Of a stretch of 64,000 nucleotides of DNA, positions 1-9,654 are shown piece after piece (position 1 is the first letter of the stretch; each line of letters starts with the position of its first letter). Both the position numbers and the translations under genes were made by a program. The DNA is taken from contig NZ_CP054044.1 of NCBI RefSeq assembly GCF_013282745.1, forward strand, positions 62,001-126,000. The letters are read 5' to 3'. Source of the DNA: Yersinia bercovieri ATCC 43970. GTDB lineage: Bacteria; Pseudomonadota; Gammaproteobacteria; Enterobacterales; Enterobacteriaceae. Under the pieces are notes generated by a model, which was not told the origin of the DNA, did no database searches, and was given only the letters and a program-made list of their open reading frames with translations.

Positions 1-1970
<1,970 letters not shown>

Positions 1971-1987
<17 letters not shown>

Positions 1988-2474
1988 TCCGGGTGAGGGT
2001 TACGGCTTGAACTGGGCAGCCGGGCACACAGGCACCGCAGCCAGTACAGGCTGGTAAATCTAATTCGGGCTGAGCAATGCCATTCAAGCGCGGGCGAAAC
2101 TTAATCGCTCGCGTTTCACAGCTATCCTGACAACTACGGCACTCAATATTGTGAAAAGGCAAACAGCGGTCTGATATGTTGATGTTAAGTGACCAGGCTG
2201 CCCGTTCTGTTGCGGTAAAAACATCGGCTTCACATGCCCGCACGCAGGCCTGGCAAAAGCTGCATTCGGCACGCTGAAAATCTATTTCGGGGAATCCACC
2301 ACTGCCCGCGATCAATACGCCGGTTTCACAGGCGGCAACACAGGCATGGCATCGGGTACAACCCGCAATAAAATCAGCCTCCATCACCGACCAGGGGGGG
2401 CGTATAACAGAGGAGTGTTGCCTATCCGCTCGCCAAAGGCCGGTCAGTAATTTACGCCGCGATAAATCAGTCAT
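1971..2474 (-). CDS. napF: Ferredoxin-type protein NapF
   Basis: Cytoplasmic iron-sulphur protein of the periplasmic nitrate reductase operon, thought to act in maturation of NapA. The 167-aa sequence contains three clusters of CxxCxxxC type: CTRCHACVAAC near residue 39, CSFCQACVRAC near 72 and CTGCGACVPGC near 141. A fourth cysteine group, CRSCQDSC, lies near 112. An N-terminal RRKLLTG stretch is usual in NapF and is not an export signal. It is the first gene of the operon. The start at 2474 faces a long AT-rich leader shared divergently with narP. Confidence 0.93.
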
Positions 2475-2628
2475 GCTGATATCCTTAATACCTGCTGGCG
2501 CGCCCGCGAGTGCGAGCTAGAGATGATTCATTTAGCGCCCAAGGATTCATCTCGGGATAATGATAATTATTCTTATTTATATTAATGAAAGAGATTCCCC
2601 AGTGTTTAGGTACTAAATACAGAATAAT

Positions 2629-2648
2629 GAGTAATAAAATAATTACTC
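2629..2648. promoter_or_regulatory. Inverted repeat with a NarP/NarL-like heptamer in the nap upstream region
   Basis: GAGTAAT and ATTACTC form a perfect 7-bp inverted repeat around a 6-bp spacer. Its left half, read on the minus strand from 2633, gives TACTCAT, which fits the NarL/NarP heptamer TACYYMT. The right half fits with one mismatch. The two heptamers are everted rather than in the 7-2-7 arrangement preferred by NarP, so binding is inferred only from position about 155 bp upstream of napF and proximity to narP. Confidence 0.3.
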
Positions 2649-2672
2649 TTTAGGGTTAATCAGTGGGAGATA

Positions 2673-2686
2673 TTGAGCAGGATCAA
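2673..2686. promoter_or_regulatory. FNR-like site upstream of napF
   Basis: TTGAGCAGGATCAA matches the FNR/anaerobox consensus TTGATnnnnATCAA in 9 of the 10 defined positions. It lies 199 bp upstream of the napF start. Nap operons of enterobacteria are activated by FNR together with NarP, so a site here is expected. The distance to the start codon means the promoter would have to lie well upstream of napF. Confidence 0.5.
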
Positions 2687-3046
2687 TTAATTTAGTGGTT
2701 ATTTACCTGATTTGTCGTGGTTAAATCTATTTGCGTTATTAGTTTTTTTATATAACGATTTGTTTAATGAGAATAGCTATCAAATCAAGATAATACTTTG
2801 GTAATTATTTCTTAAGACAAAATGCAGCGGTTAAATGAATTTGACTGCTGTTTTAAAACAGTCTTCCCTTCCTTGTGGGTAAAGAATAGAGTTCCAATCA
2901 GAACCCCCTTATACTACGAAGGAGAATTACCGCAGGAGATAGGGGAAGAGTGCGGTACACTTAAATCATAGGTCAACTAACTATGATTGTTAACATGTTT
3001 AGCCTAATTAGTGACCAAAAAATAATTCATATTTTACAGCAGATAT

Positions 3047-3176
3047 TTATACCTAAAGTCATTGGAATTGTAGGTAGGGCAGCAAACGAACATCCCCCGA
3101 TAAGCTCATTTCGATTAACTGAGCCGGGTGAATCCACATCGCTAACCCCTGCGGTTTCACGTTAATAACGGTATAA
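3047..3176 (+). repeat. Degenerate ERIC element upstream of narP
   Basis: About 130 bp resembling the enterobacterial repetitive intergenic consensus. The left end TTATACC (3047-3053) and right end GGTATAA (3170-3176) are perfect terminal inverted repeats. Inside are recognisable ERIC blocks: a left arm of the TTGGAGTTGCAGGAAGGCGGCAA type, a core comparable to CCCCGATGAGCTTACTT, a GTGATTCGGGTGA-type block and a GCCAACGCACCTGC-type block, all with many substitutions. It ends about 32 bp before the narP ATG and probably forms a long stem-loop in the narP 5' leader. Confidence 0.7.
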
Positions 3177-3208
3177 CCGTTTTTTCGGTTACAGGGACAT
3201 TACTTATT

Positions 3209-3838
3209 ATGACCAAAAGTCACACCATTATGATCGTTGATGATCATCCATTAATGCGCCGAGGCATTAGACAACTACTTGAATTAGACAGTAATTTTAA
3301 TGTCATCGCTGAAGCTAACTGCGGTAGTGACGCCATTATTGAAGCGACCAAATGTCAGCCGGATGTCATTCTGCTCGATCTGAATATGAAAGGAATGTCT
3401 GGGCTAGATACATTGAAAGCATTAAGAAATGAAGGTGTCGATGCGAGAATTATTATCCTCACGGTTTCTGATGCCCGCAACGATGTGTATGCCATGATTG
3501 ATGCTGGTGCGGACGGTTATCTGCTCAAAGACAGCGAACCAGAAATATTGCTAGAAAATATCCGTCAGGCGGCACAGGGTGAAAAAGTATTCAGTGATGA
3601 AGTCGCGCTCTATTTATCCTCTCGCCACGAACAGGTTAATCCTTTCGGTGAATTAACCGAGCGCGAATTAGATGTGCTGCAAGAAGTGGCTCGCGGGATG
3701 TCCAATAAACAGGTGGCTTTCGAATTACACATTTCCGAAGAGACCGTGAAAGTGCATATCCGTAATTTATTGCGTAAGTTGAATGTGCGTTCGCGTGTGG
3801 CGGCAACCATCATGTTTTTGGAAAATAAGAAATATTAG
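3209..3838 (+). CDS. narP: Nitrate/nitrite response regulator NarP
   Basis: Two-component response regulator (209 aa) that activates nap and other anaerobic respiration genes when phosphorylated by nitrate/nitrite sensor kinases. The receiver domain covers about residues 6-122 with the acidic pair D11/D12, phospho-acceptor D57 in the LLDLNM motif, a Thr at the end of strand 4 (ILTVSD) and the conserved Lys in YLLKDSE. A LuxR/NarL-type helix-turn-helix occupies about 145-207 (LTERELDVLQEVARG, then HISEETVKVHIRN). It is divergent from napFDA, its likely target. No narQ sensor is visible in the window. Confidence 0.94.
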   Translation: MTKSHTIMIVDDHPLMRRGIRQLLELDSNFNVIAEANCGSDAIIEATKCQPDVILLDLNMKGMSGLDTLKALRNEGVDARIIILTVSDARNDVYAMIDAGADGYLLKDSEPEILLENIRQAAQGEKVFSDEVALYLSSRHEQVNPFGELTERELDVLQEVARGMSNKQVAFELHISEETVKVHIRNLLRKLNVRSRVAATIMFLENKKY

Positions 3839-3885
3839 CAGCCGCCCAGCAGGTTAATTATCAGCCAACTTTTCTAGCCGCGAGG

Positions 3886-4170
3886 CTATTCAATGGCCGC
3901 TAAGATCAAATCATGGTTATCGTATATCCATTTTTTATTCAGTGGCCCCCAGCTATCTAACTGGTAATAGCCCGCGTTATTGCGCACACCCTGCTGTACA
4001 AATGTTAGCGTGACGCCCAAACCGGGCAGTGCTTTTAAGACATCCTGCAACGTTCGCCGTGGCCAGCCAGTTAATTCCATCAAGAGCGGCACGTTCAGCG
4101 AGTCACCACGACTAATAAGCCAGCACAGATAGAGACGACGGGCAAATACCGGATTGAGTTCCATACACAT
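3886..4170 (-). CDS. Small winged-helix DNA-binding protein, divergent from acrD
   Basis: A 94-aa protein read towards narP. Predicted fold: a single winged helix. Residues 10-45 contain an alpha-helical stretch followed by VPLLMELTGWPRRTLQDVLKA, which has the spacing of a helix-turn-helix; the following GVTLTFVQQGV would be the wing, and the C-terminus DSWGPLNKKWIYDN is aromatic. It resembles the short winged-helix family called HTH_43 in domain databases, from memory and not from a search. There is no effector domain, so it would act alone. It shares a 210-bp divergent promoter region with acrD, which makes acrD or itself a plausible target, but nothing in the sequence proves this. Confidence 0.65.
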   Translation of the reverse strand: MCMELNPVFARRLYLCWLISRGDSLNVPLLMELTGWPRRTLQDVLKALPGLGVTLTFVQQGVRNNAGYYQLDSWGPLNKKWIYDNHDLILAAIE

Positions 4171-4380
4171 TCCTATGTTGAGTGACTGCTATTCAGTCTA
4201 CTTGATACCCGAAAAAACACCTGTTTATCACTCTTTTCTGTATCAAGGTGAATTAACTCAGCTTTATCGAGGTTTTTTTACAGGTTCTCCTTATTTTCTT
4301 CACGTTTCCTTTAGCTTTCCCGCGTAGAGTGCAGTGTAGATTTTGCGGCAAATCATTTTTTCTATAGAGGCTGGCACTGC

Positions 4381-7300
4381 ATGGCAAACTTTTTCATCGA
4401 CCGCCCGATATTTGCCTGGGTATTGGCGATAATTATGTGTCTCACTGGGGCATTGGCAATCTCAACACTGCCGATTGAGCAATACCCCAATCTGGCTCCG
4501 CCGACTGTGCGCATCAGTGCCTCCTACCCCGGTGCCTCGGCGCAAACCCTGGAAAACACTGTCACGCAGGTCATCGAGCAAAGTATGACCGGGCTGGATA
4601 ATCTGCTGTATATGTCATCACAGAGCAGCAACTCCGGTAGTGCCTCGATAACCTTAACTTTCCAGGCTGGCACCAACCCTAACGAAGCTATGCAACAGGT
4701 TCAAAACCAGTTGCAATCTGCCATCAAAAAACTGCCTCAGGATGTACAGCAGCAAGGGGTTTCAGTCTCAAAATCCGGTGATAACACACTGATGATGGTG
4801 GCCTTTGTTTCCACCGATGGCAGCATGGATAAGCAAGATATTGCCGACTATGTTGCCAGTAATCTGCAAGACCCCCTTAGCCGAATCGAAGGGGTCGGCA
4901 GTATTGATGCTTTCGGTTCGCAATACGCGATGCGGATCTGGCTCGATCCTAACAAACTCAATAATTATCAACTCACTACGCAGGATATTGTCACCGCTAT
5001 CCAGTCGCAAAATAGCCAGATAGCCGTCGGACAATTGGGCGGGACACCTTCGGTTGATAATCAGGCATTGAATGCCACAATTAATGCGCAATCTCAATTG
5101 CAAACACCTGAACAATTCAGGGAAATTACACTACGAGTCAACCAGGATGGTTCACTGGTCACTTTGGGCGATGTGGCAAAGATTGAGATGGGGGCCGAGA
5201 AGTATGACTATCTGAGCCGTTTTAACGGGCAAGCCGCGTCGGGGATGAGTGTCAAACTGGCCTCTGGTGCCAATGAGCTGCAAACCGATGCACTGGTAAA
5301 AGCCCGGTTGGCCGAACTCGCGCCCTTCTTCCCCCATGGCCTTGAGGCCAAAATTGCTTATGAAACCACCCCCTTCGTCAAAGCCTCAATCAAGGATGTG
5401 GTCAAAACACTATTGGAAGCCATTTTGCTGGTGTTCCTGGTGATGTATCTGTTCTTGCAAAATTTCCGCGCCACCCTGATCCCGACCATCGCCGTGCCAG
5501 TGGTGCTGCTGGGAACCTTCGCTATCCTATCGGTATTTGGTTTTAGTATTAATACCTTAACCCTATTTGCCATCGTGCTCGCCATCGGGCTATTGGTTGA
5601 TGATGCCATCGTGGTGGTGGAGAACGTCGAGCGCGTCATGAGCGAAGAGGGATTAGACCCCCGGGAAGCGACGCGCAAATCCATGGGGCAGATTCAGGGC
5701 GCATTGGTGGGGATTGCACTGGTGCTATCAGCGGTATTTATTCCGATGGCATTCTTCGGCGGAACTACTGGGGCCATCTACCGCCAGTTCTCCATCACCA
5801 TCGTCTCTGCCATGGTGCTCTCAGTGCTGGTCGCGCTGATTCTGACACCGGCACTTTGCGCTACCATGCTCAAGCCTATTAAGCCGGGGCATCATCACGG
5901 CAAACGCGGCTTCTTCGGCTGGTTCAACCGCATGTTTGATCGCAATGCTCATCGTTACGAGCGGGGCGTGGCGCAGGTGTTGCACCACAGTCTGCGCTAT
6001 ATGCTGCTCTATGTACTGCTGCTAGGCGGGCTGGCGCTATTGTTCGTAAAATTACCGACCTCATTTTTACCACTGGAAGATCGCGGGGTCTTTATGGCAC
6101 AAGTCCAGCTTCCTGTGGGTTCCACCCAGCAACAGACACTGAAAGTGGTCGAGAAAGTGGAGGACTACTTCCTGACGGCCGAGAAAGAGAGCGTGCTGTC
6201 GGTGTTTGCCACCGTGGGCTCCGGCCCCGGCGGTAATGGTCAGAACGTGGCGCGGTTATTCATTCGGCTCTCTGATTGGGAGCTGCGAAAAAGCAGTCAT
6301 GACTCCTCCTTTGCCATTATTGAGCGCGCGACCAAAGCCTTTAATAAGATAACCGAGGCCAAAGTGTCAGTCAGTAGTCCACCGGCCATTTCAGGTTTAG
6401 GTGGCTCCTCCGGTTTTGATATGGAGCTGCAAGATCACGGCGGTTTAGGCCACGATAAACTGATGGCGGCCCGTGACCAACTGTTGCAGATGGCGTCCCA
6501 AGACCCGGCCCTGACACGGGTGCGGCATAACGGGTTGGATGATAGCCCGCAGTTGCAGATAGATATTGATCAGCGCAAAGCACAAGCGCTGGGGGTCTCA
6601 CTGGATGATATCAACAACACGCTGAAAACTGCCTGGGGTTCGACCTACGTTAACGACTTTGTTGATCGCGGGCGGGTGAAAAAGGTCTATGTGCAGTCTG
6701 AGGCCACCGCTCGTATGCTGCCGGAAGATGTCAATAAGTGGTATGTGCGTAATAAGAGCGGCGGCATGGTGCCCTTCTCCGCATTCTCTACCACTCGCTG
6801 GGAATATGGTTCACCACGGCTAGAGCGCTACAACGGGTACTCGGCGCTGGAGATTGTCGGCGAGGCCGCGCCGGGGGTCAGTACCGGCACCGCGATGAAT
6901 GTGATGGAGGATCTGGTTAAACAACTGCCAAATGGTTTTGGTCTGGAGTGGACCGGCATGTCCTATCAGGAGCGGCTATCTGGCTCGCAAGCCCCTGCCC
7001 TCTATGCTATTTCGCTGCTGGTCGTGTTCTTGTGTCTGGCGGCACTGTATGAGAGTTGGTCAATACCTTTCTCCGTAATGCTGGTGGTGCCGCTCGGGGT
7101 GATTGGCGCGGTTGCCGCCACCTGGATGCGTGGGTTAGAGAATGACGTCTATTTCCAGGTTGGACTGCTGACCATCATCGGGCTATCGGCCAAAAACGCC
7201 ATTTTGATTGTCGAATTTGCCAGTGAATTGAACAACAAAGGCAAAGATCTGGTGGAGGCCACACTGGAGGCGTCACGCCAGCGGCTGCGGCCCATTCTGA

Positions 7301-7500
7301 TGACCTCACTGGCGTTTATTTTTGGTGTGTTGCCAATGGCGGTCAGTCAGGGGGCCGGCTCCGGTAGCCAACATGCGGTAGGAACCGGGGTGATGGGCGG
7401 GATGATCTCCGCCACTGTATTGGCGATATTCTTTGTGCCGCTGTTCTTTGTCCTGGTTCGCCGTCGCTTCCCCGGCAGAGCAGCGCGGAGGAAAGCCTAA
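4381..7500 (+). CDS. acrD: RND multidrug/aminoglycoside efflux permease AcrD
   Basis: Inner-membrane proton/drug antiporter of the hydrophobe-amphiphile RND family (1039 aa). It works with a periplasmic adaptor (AcrA) and TolC to export aminoglycosides and amphiphilic compounds. The N-terminus [18 protein letters not shown], the TM4 proton-relay pair D407/D408 in [13 protein letters not shown], the TM10 Lys in [14 protein letters not shown] and two large periplasmic loops are all present. Sequence and length match E. coli AcrD more closely than AcrB. No adaptor gene is adjacent, as is usual for acrD. E. coli acrD is also in the BaeSR regulon; a baeS gene is at the right end of this window. 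Confidence 0.96.
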   Translation: MANFFIDRPIFAWVLAIIMCLTGALAISTLPIEQYPNLAPPTVRISASYPGASAQTLENTVTQVIEQSMTGLDNLLYMSSQSSNSGSASITLTFQAGTNPNEAMQQVQNQLQSAIKKLPQDVQQQGVSVSKSGDNTLMMVAFVSTDGSMDKQDIADYVASNLQDPLSRIEGVGSIDAFGSQYAMRIWLDPNKLNNYQLTTQDIVTAIQSQNSQIAVGQLGGTPSVDNQALNATINAQSQLQTPEQFREITLRVNQDGSLVTLGDVAKIEMGAEKYDYLSRFNGQAASGMSVKLASGANELQTDALVKARLAELAPFFPHGLEAKIAYETTPFVKASIKDVVKTLLEAILLVFLVMYLFLQNFRATLIPTIAVPVVLLGTFAILSVFGFSINTLTLFAIVLAIGLLVDDAIVVVENVERVMSEEGLDPREATRKSMGQIQGALVGIALVLSAVFIPMAFFGGTTGAIYRQFSITIVSAMVLSVLVALILTPALCATMLKPIKPGHHHGKRGFFGWFNRMFDRNAHRYERGVAQVLHHSLRYMLLYVLLLGGLALLFVKLPTSFLPLEDRGVFMAQVQLPVGSTQQQTLKVVEKVEDYFLTAEKESVLSVFATVGSGPGGNGQNVARLFIRLSDWELRKSSHDSSFAIIERATKAFNKITEAKVSVSSPPAISGLGGSSGFDMELQDHGGLGHDKLMAARDQLLQMASQDPALTRVRHNGLDDSPQLQIDIDQRKAQALGVSLDDINNTLKTAWGSTYVNDFVDRGRVKKVYVQSEATARMLPEDVNKWYVRNKSGGMVPFSAFSTTRWEYGSPRLERYNGYSALEIVGEAAPGVSTGTAMNVMEDLVKQLPNGFGLEWTGMSYQERLSGSQAPALYAISLLVVFLCLAALYESWSIPFSVMLVVPLGVIGAVAATWMRGLENDVYFQVGLLTIIGLSAKNAILIVEFASELNNKGKDLVEATLEASRQRLRPILMTSLAFIFGVLPMAVSQGAGSGSQHAVGTGVMGGMISATVLAIFFVPLFFVLVRRRFPGRAARRKA

Positions 7501-7545
7501 ATTTTGGCCGGTAGATAATCAGTAAACCGCGATATGTGGCGTGAG

Positions 7546-7577
7546 AAAGGTGACATTAATAATTAATGTCACCTTTT
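7546..7577 (+). terminator. Rho-independent terminator of acrD
   Basis: A perfect 15-bp inverted repeat, AAAGGTGACATTAAT and its complement around a single central A, is followed by TTATTTT. It lies 46 bp after the acrD stop and separates acrD from the peptide/YcaO unit, which therefore needs its own promoter. Confidence 0.85.
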
Positions 7578-7784
7578 ATTTTAAATAAGTAGCAAATACA
7601 ATAAATAATTTATATTAATAATATTCAAATGAATCATTAATCGGTAAACAAAAAAATTACTTTAATATATTCACACTGCATGTTGATCATTTTAAAATCA
7701 TAATCCATATTTATCTATCACATGGCAATATCGACGTGAAAACACAACTTCATATTAACCTCAATAGAGTCAGGAGATATCATC

Positions 7785-7898
7785 ATGGGTATTCTCGGTT
7801 TATTACCAAATAAAGTTGATGAGGATGAATCAATTGAGAACAATGAACACATTAATTGTTTAACAGAAAAGGAGTTAGCTGAACTGGAAAATGAATAG
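7785..7898 (+). CDS. 37-aa acidic peptide, candidate precursor for the adjacent YcaO enzyme
   Basis: An unannotated-type short gene: ATG at 7785, TAG at 7896-7898, 37 codons, with a good ribosome-binding site AGGAG at 7772-7776, eight bases upstream of the ATG. The peptide begins MGILGLLPNKVDEDES, continues with an Asn/Glu-rich middle containing one Cys (position 25) and one Thr (27), and ends LTEKELAELENE. It is strongly acidic, with a single Ser and no Gly-rich or Cys/Ser-rich tract. There is no signal peptide or membrane segment. The LTEKELAELE stretch is helix-prone and looks like the recognition helix of modified-peptide leaders, which is inference. It is followed by a perfect hairpin and then the YcaO gene in the same direction. 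Alternative: a short leader peptide controlling the downstream gene. Confidence 0.6.
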   Translation: MGILGLLPNKVDEDESIENNEHINCLTEKELAELENE

Positions 7899-7904
7899 CA
7901 CCAT

Positions 7905-7932
7905 AATTAAGGAAGCTTCGGCTTCCTTAATT
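7905..7932 (+). terminator. Intercistronic UUCG hairpin between peptide gene and ycaO-like gene
   Basis: AATTAAGGAAGC and its exact complement make a 12-bp stem capped by the tetraloop TTCG. It begins six bases after the peptide stop and ends 11 bases before the GGAG ribosome-binding site of the next gene. The bases after it (GATTGTTTATT) form only a poor U-tract, so it probably causes partial termination or protects the 3' end of the peptide message, giving more peptide than enzyme. Confidence 0.75.
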
Positions 7933-7955
7933 GATTGTTTATTGGAGATAAACAT

Positions 7956-9170
7956 ATGGAATTACCTTATGAGCGTGAAATCACGTTAGCTGAAGCCCAA
8001 AAACGAATCCTGACTGAGTTTCAGGGGAATAGTATGATCCCCTACATAGAGAATCTTGGTCAAAATATTATTACTACCACCTGTGATATTTATGATCATA
8101 ATAATAAGTTACTGAGCCAAGGTGTTGGCAAAGGTATTGACGGCGCAGCATTAATCGGCTCCTTTTATGAAGCATTTGAACACTATATTTCAACCAGTTA
8201 TCAAAAGTTCGGTGAAATATCATTATGTAAAACAAATAAGCTGCAACACACATTAAAAGAGTATGATTTCGTTAGAAGTTTATTGCAAACTCAACCGGAT
8301 ACAAAAATTGGTTGCCGCCATTACCGAAATATCACTGGCGATATTTCTGTTTTTTACCCGGTCGCCTTTTCAACCCCCGATTACGCCAACTCGCCCATTG
8401 AGGGAGATAACTTCGATTATCAGGTATTACGCCGCTATTCCAGCAACAGTGGCACCGCTATTGGTTCCTCTTTTCAAGAAGCCACTCTACATGCAGTTAA
8501 TGAAAGTATTGAACGTGAAGATATATCGCAATTTTTGATTAACTACTTTTATCAGGAGAGTGATGATGAGTTACGACGGGTGAACCGGGATTCACTACAG
8601 CAAGAGCTTCATCATTTATGGTGCCATGCTGAGGCTGAAATAGCGGACCAAATTACAGTACTGGAAATCAGCCGCTCTTGCGTCTGCCGGACCTTCATCG
8701 CTTTCGGCCACAAACCCTGCCAGGCGATACATTTATTTGGCGCAGGAACATCCCTCTCGCCTTATTATGCCCTATCCCGAGCCATCACAGAGCTGGTTCA
8801 ATTTCACTCCATTGCCACCCGACACCCCCATCTCATTGAGGCACAACATCACTATTTGCGGCGTCTATCGCCATGGCCAAAGCTCCGCCGTAGCTGTAAA
8901 GCTGATTTACCCGGGCTATTAGCGGATCGAACCTTACAAGCGGTCGATATTCCAGAAGATGAACCCATCACCTCAGTGATTGATCAACTACTGCATATTG
9001 AGCGGGGCTTAAATGCGCAAGGGCATCCGGTGCTGATCAGTATCCTCTATCAGAGTGCGGCAGGTTGCACGGTAACCCATGTCCTGATCCCCGGTTTTGA
9101 GCGCTTCTTTCTGATCAACAGCGGCAATATTGTCGTCCCATGGTTGGGTTACCAATATCAAAACAGCTAG
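7956..9170 (+). CDS. Stand-alone YcaO-domain protein (ATP-dependent backbone-modifying enzyme family)
   Basis: A 404-aa protein with YcaO signatures. YcaO enzymes use ATP to activate peptide backbone amides, giving azolines, thioamides or amidines. Visible motifs: GKG at 58-60, then E72 and E75 in YEAFEH; the block SNSGTAIGSSFQEATLHAVN from 163 with E175, E183, E186 and R187; and GAGTSLSPYYALSRAITELV from 262 with E279 and Q282. These Glu pairs match the ATP/Mg-binding positions of the family. The C-terminus ends VPWLGYQYQNS and has no PxPxP tail, unlike azoline-forming members that work with an E1-like partner. No ThiF/E1-like, TfuA, dehydrogenase, transporter or protease gene is nearby. Start chosen at 7956 because GGAG lies at 7944-7947; a TTG at 7935 in frame is less likely. 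The gene is AT-richer than its neighbours and absent from the corresponding E. coli interval, suggesting acquisition. Confidence 0.82.
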   Translation: MELPYEREITLAEAQKRILTEFQGNSMIPYIENLGQNIITTTCDIYDHNNKLLSQGVGKGIDGAALIGSFYEAFEHYISTSYQKFGEISLCKTNKLQHTLKEYDFVRSLLQTQPDTKIGCRHYRNITGDISVFYPVAFSTPDYANSPIEGDNFDYQVLRRYSSNSGTAIGSSFQEATLHAVNESIEREDISQFLINYFYQESDDELRRVNRDSLQQELHHLWCHAEAEIADQITVLEISRSCVCRTFIAFGHKPCQAIHLFGAGTSLSPYYALSRAITELVQFHSIATRHPHLIEAQHHYLRRLSPWPKLRRSCKADLPGLLADRTLQAVDIPEDEPITSVIDQLLHIERGLNAQGHPVLISILYQSAAGCTVTHVLIPGFERFFLINSGNIVVPWLGYQYQNS

Positions 9171-9185
9171 TGAGCATTTGCCGAT

Positions 9186-9218
9186 AAAAAAGGCAGATAC
9201 CTCAACGGTTCTGCCTTT
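9186..9218 (-). terminator. Terminator for ypfM, also closing the ycaO-like gene
   Basis: AAAGGCAGA and TCTGCCTTT form a 9-bp stem around a 12-base loop. On the minus strand the stem is followed by TTTTTT, making a good intrinsic terminator for transcripts coming from ypfM. On the plus strand the U-tract is short. Confidence 0.7.
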
Positions 9219-9297
9219 CTGCGAGCGATCACTCGCCCCTGGATCTGTATCGATAAAACAACAAAAAGATAATAACTCTTACTGCTGGTTTATTCGC

Positions 9298-9360
9298 TTA
9301 TGCCTTACGCAGCATAGCATCGATAAACTCTTTCCACGTGCTTAACTCAAATTCAACCAT
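9298..9360 (-). CDS. ypfM: YpfM-like micro-protein (20 aa)
   Basis: A 20-codon gene on the minus strand, MVEFELSTWKEFIDAMLRKA, preceded by GAGAGGA about eight bases from the ATG. It aligns with E. coli YpfM, a 19-aa protein that I recall as MIERELGNWKDFIEVMLRK, sharing E.EL..WK.FI..MLRK. In E. coli it also sits next to acrD. Its function is not known. A strong minus-strand terminator follows at 9186-9218, so it looks like a free-standing transcription unit. The remaining bases 9361-9654 show only a promoter-like AT-rich stretch and one hairpin. Confidence 0.8.
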   Translation of the reverse strand: MVEFELSTWKEFIDAMLRKA

Positions 9361-9539
9361 AACGTCCTCTCTAATTATCGCGAGTCATTATACGCCTATT
9401 ATTTGAACAGTCAAAATAGAAAGCAGGCGAATGAGTTGAGCAGTCAAAAGAGCTATTTTTACTAAAAGCAGGTCTCAGACTGATGGAAAACCCGATGACT
9501 CGATTGGAAAAGGTGAGTACAGGCTAAAGAGTAAAGCGT

Positions 9540-9559
9540 CCGCGCCACGAATGGCGCGG
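9540..9559. repeat. GC-rich hairpin after the ABC operon
   Basis: CCGCGCCA and TGGCGCGG form a perfect 8-bp stem with a CGAA loop. It lies about 96 bp beyond the stop of the ABC ATPase gene and has no following U-tract. It may act as a 3'-end stabiliser or be part of a dispersed repeat. Confidence 0.45.
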
Positions 9560-9654
9560 CTCAAGCCTCCATGGATGGATTGACGGCATCTTTACTATCT
9601 GTCTGTTCTCTCCGCCACTGAAACTTTGTTAATAATCTCCTGATATCGGAAGGT

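Noticed and set aside
2848..2861. 14-bp palindrome CTGTTTTAAAACAG between napF and narP
   Set aside because: Perfect but low-complexity centre; matches no operator I can name, so no function was assigned.
2983..3165. 60-codon open frame upstream of narP
   Set aside because: It lies largely inside the ERIC element, lacks a ribosome-binding site and has no protein-like features.
7577..7784. Possible promoter for the peptide-YcaO unit (TTGATC near 7683 with AT-rich -10 candidates)
   Set aside because: Several equally weak -10 options in very AT-rich DNA; no unique assignment possible by eye.
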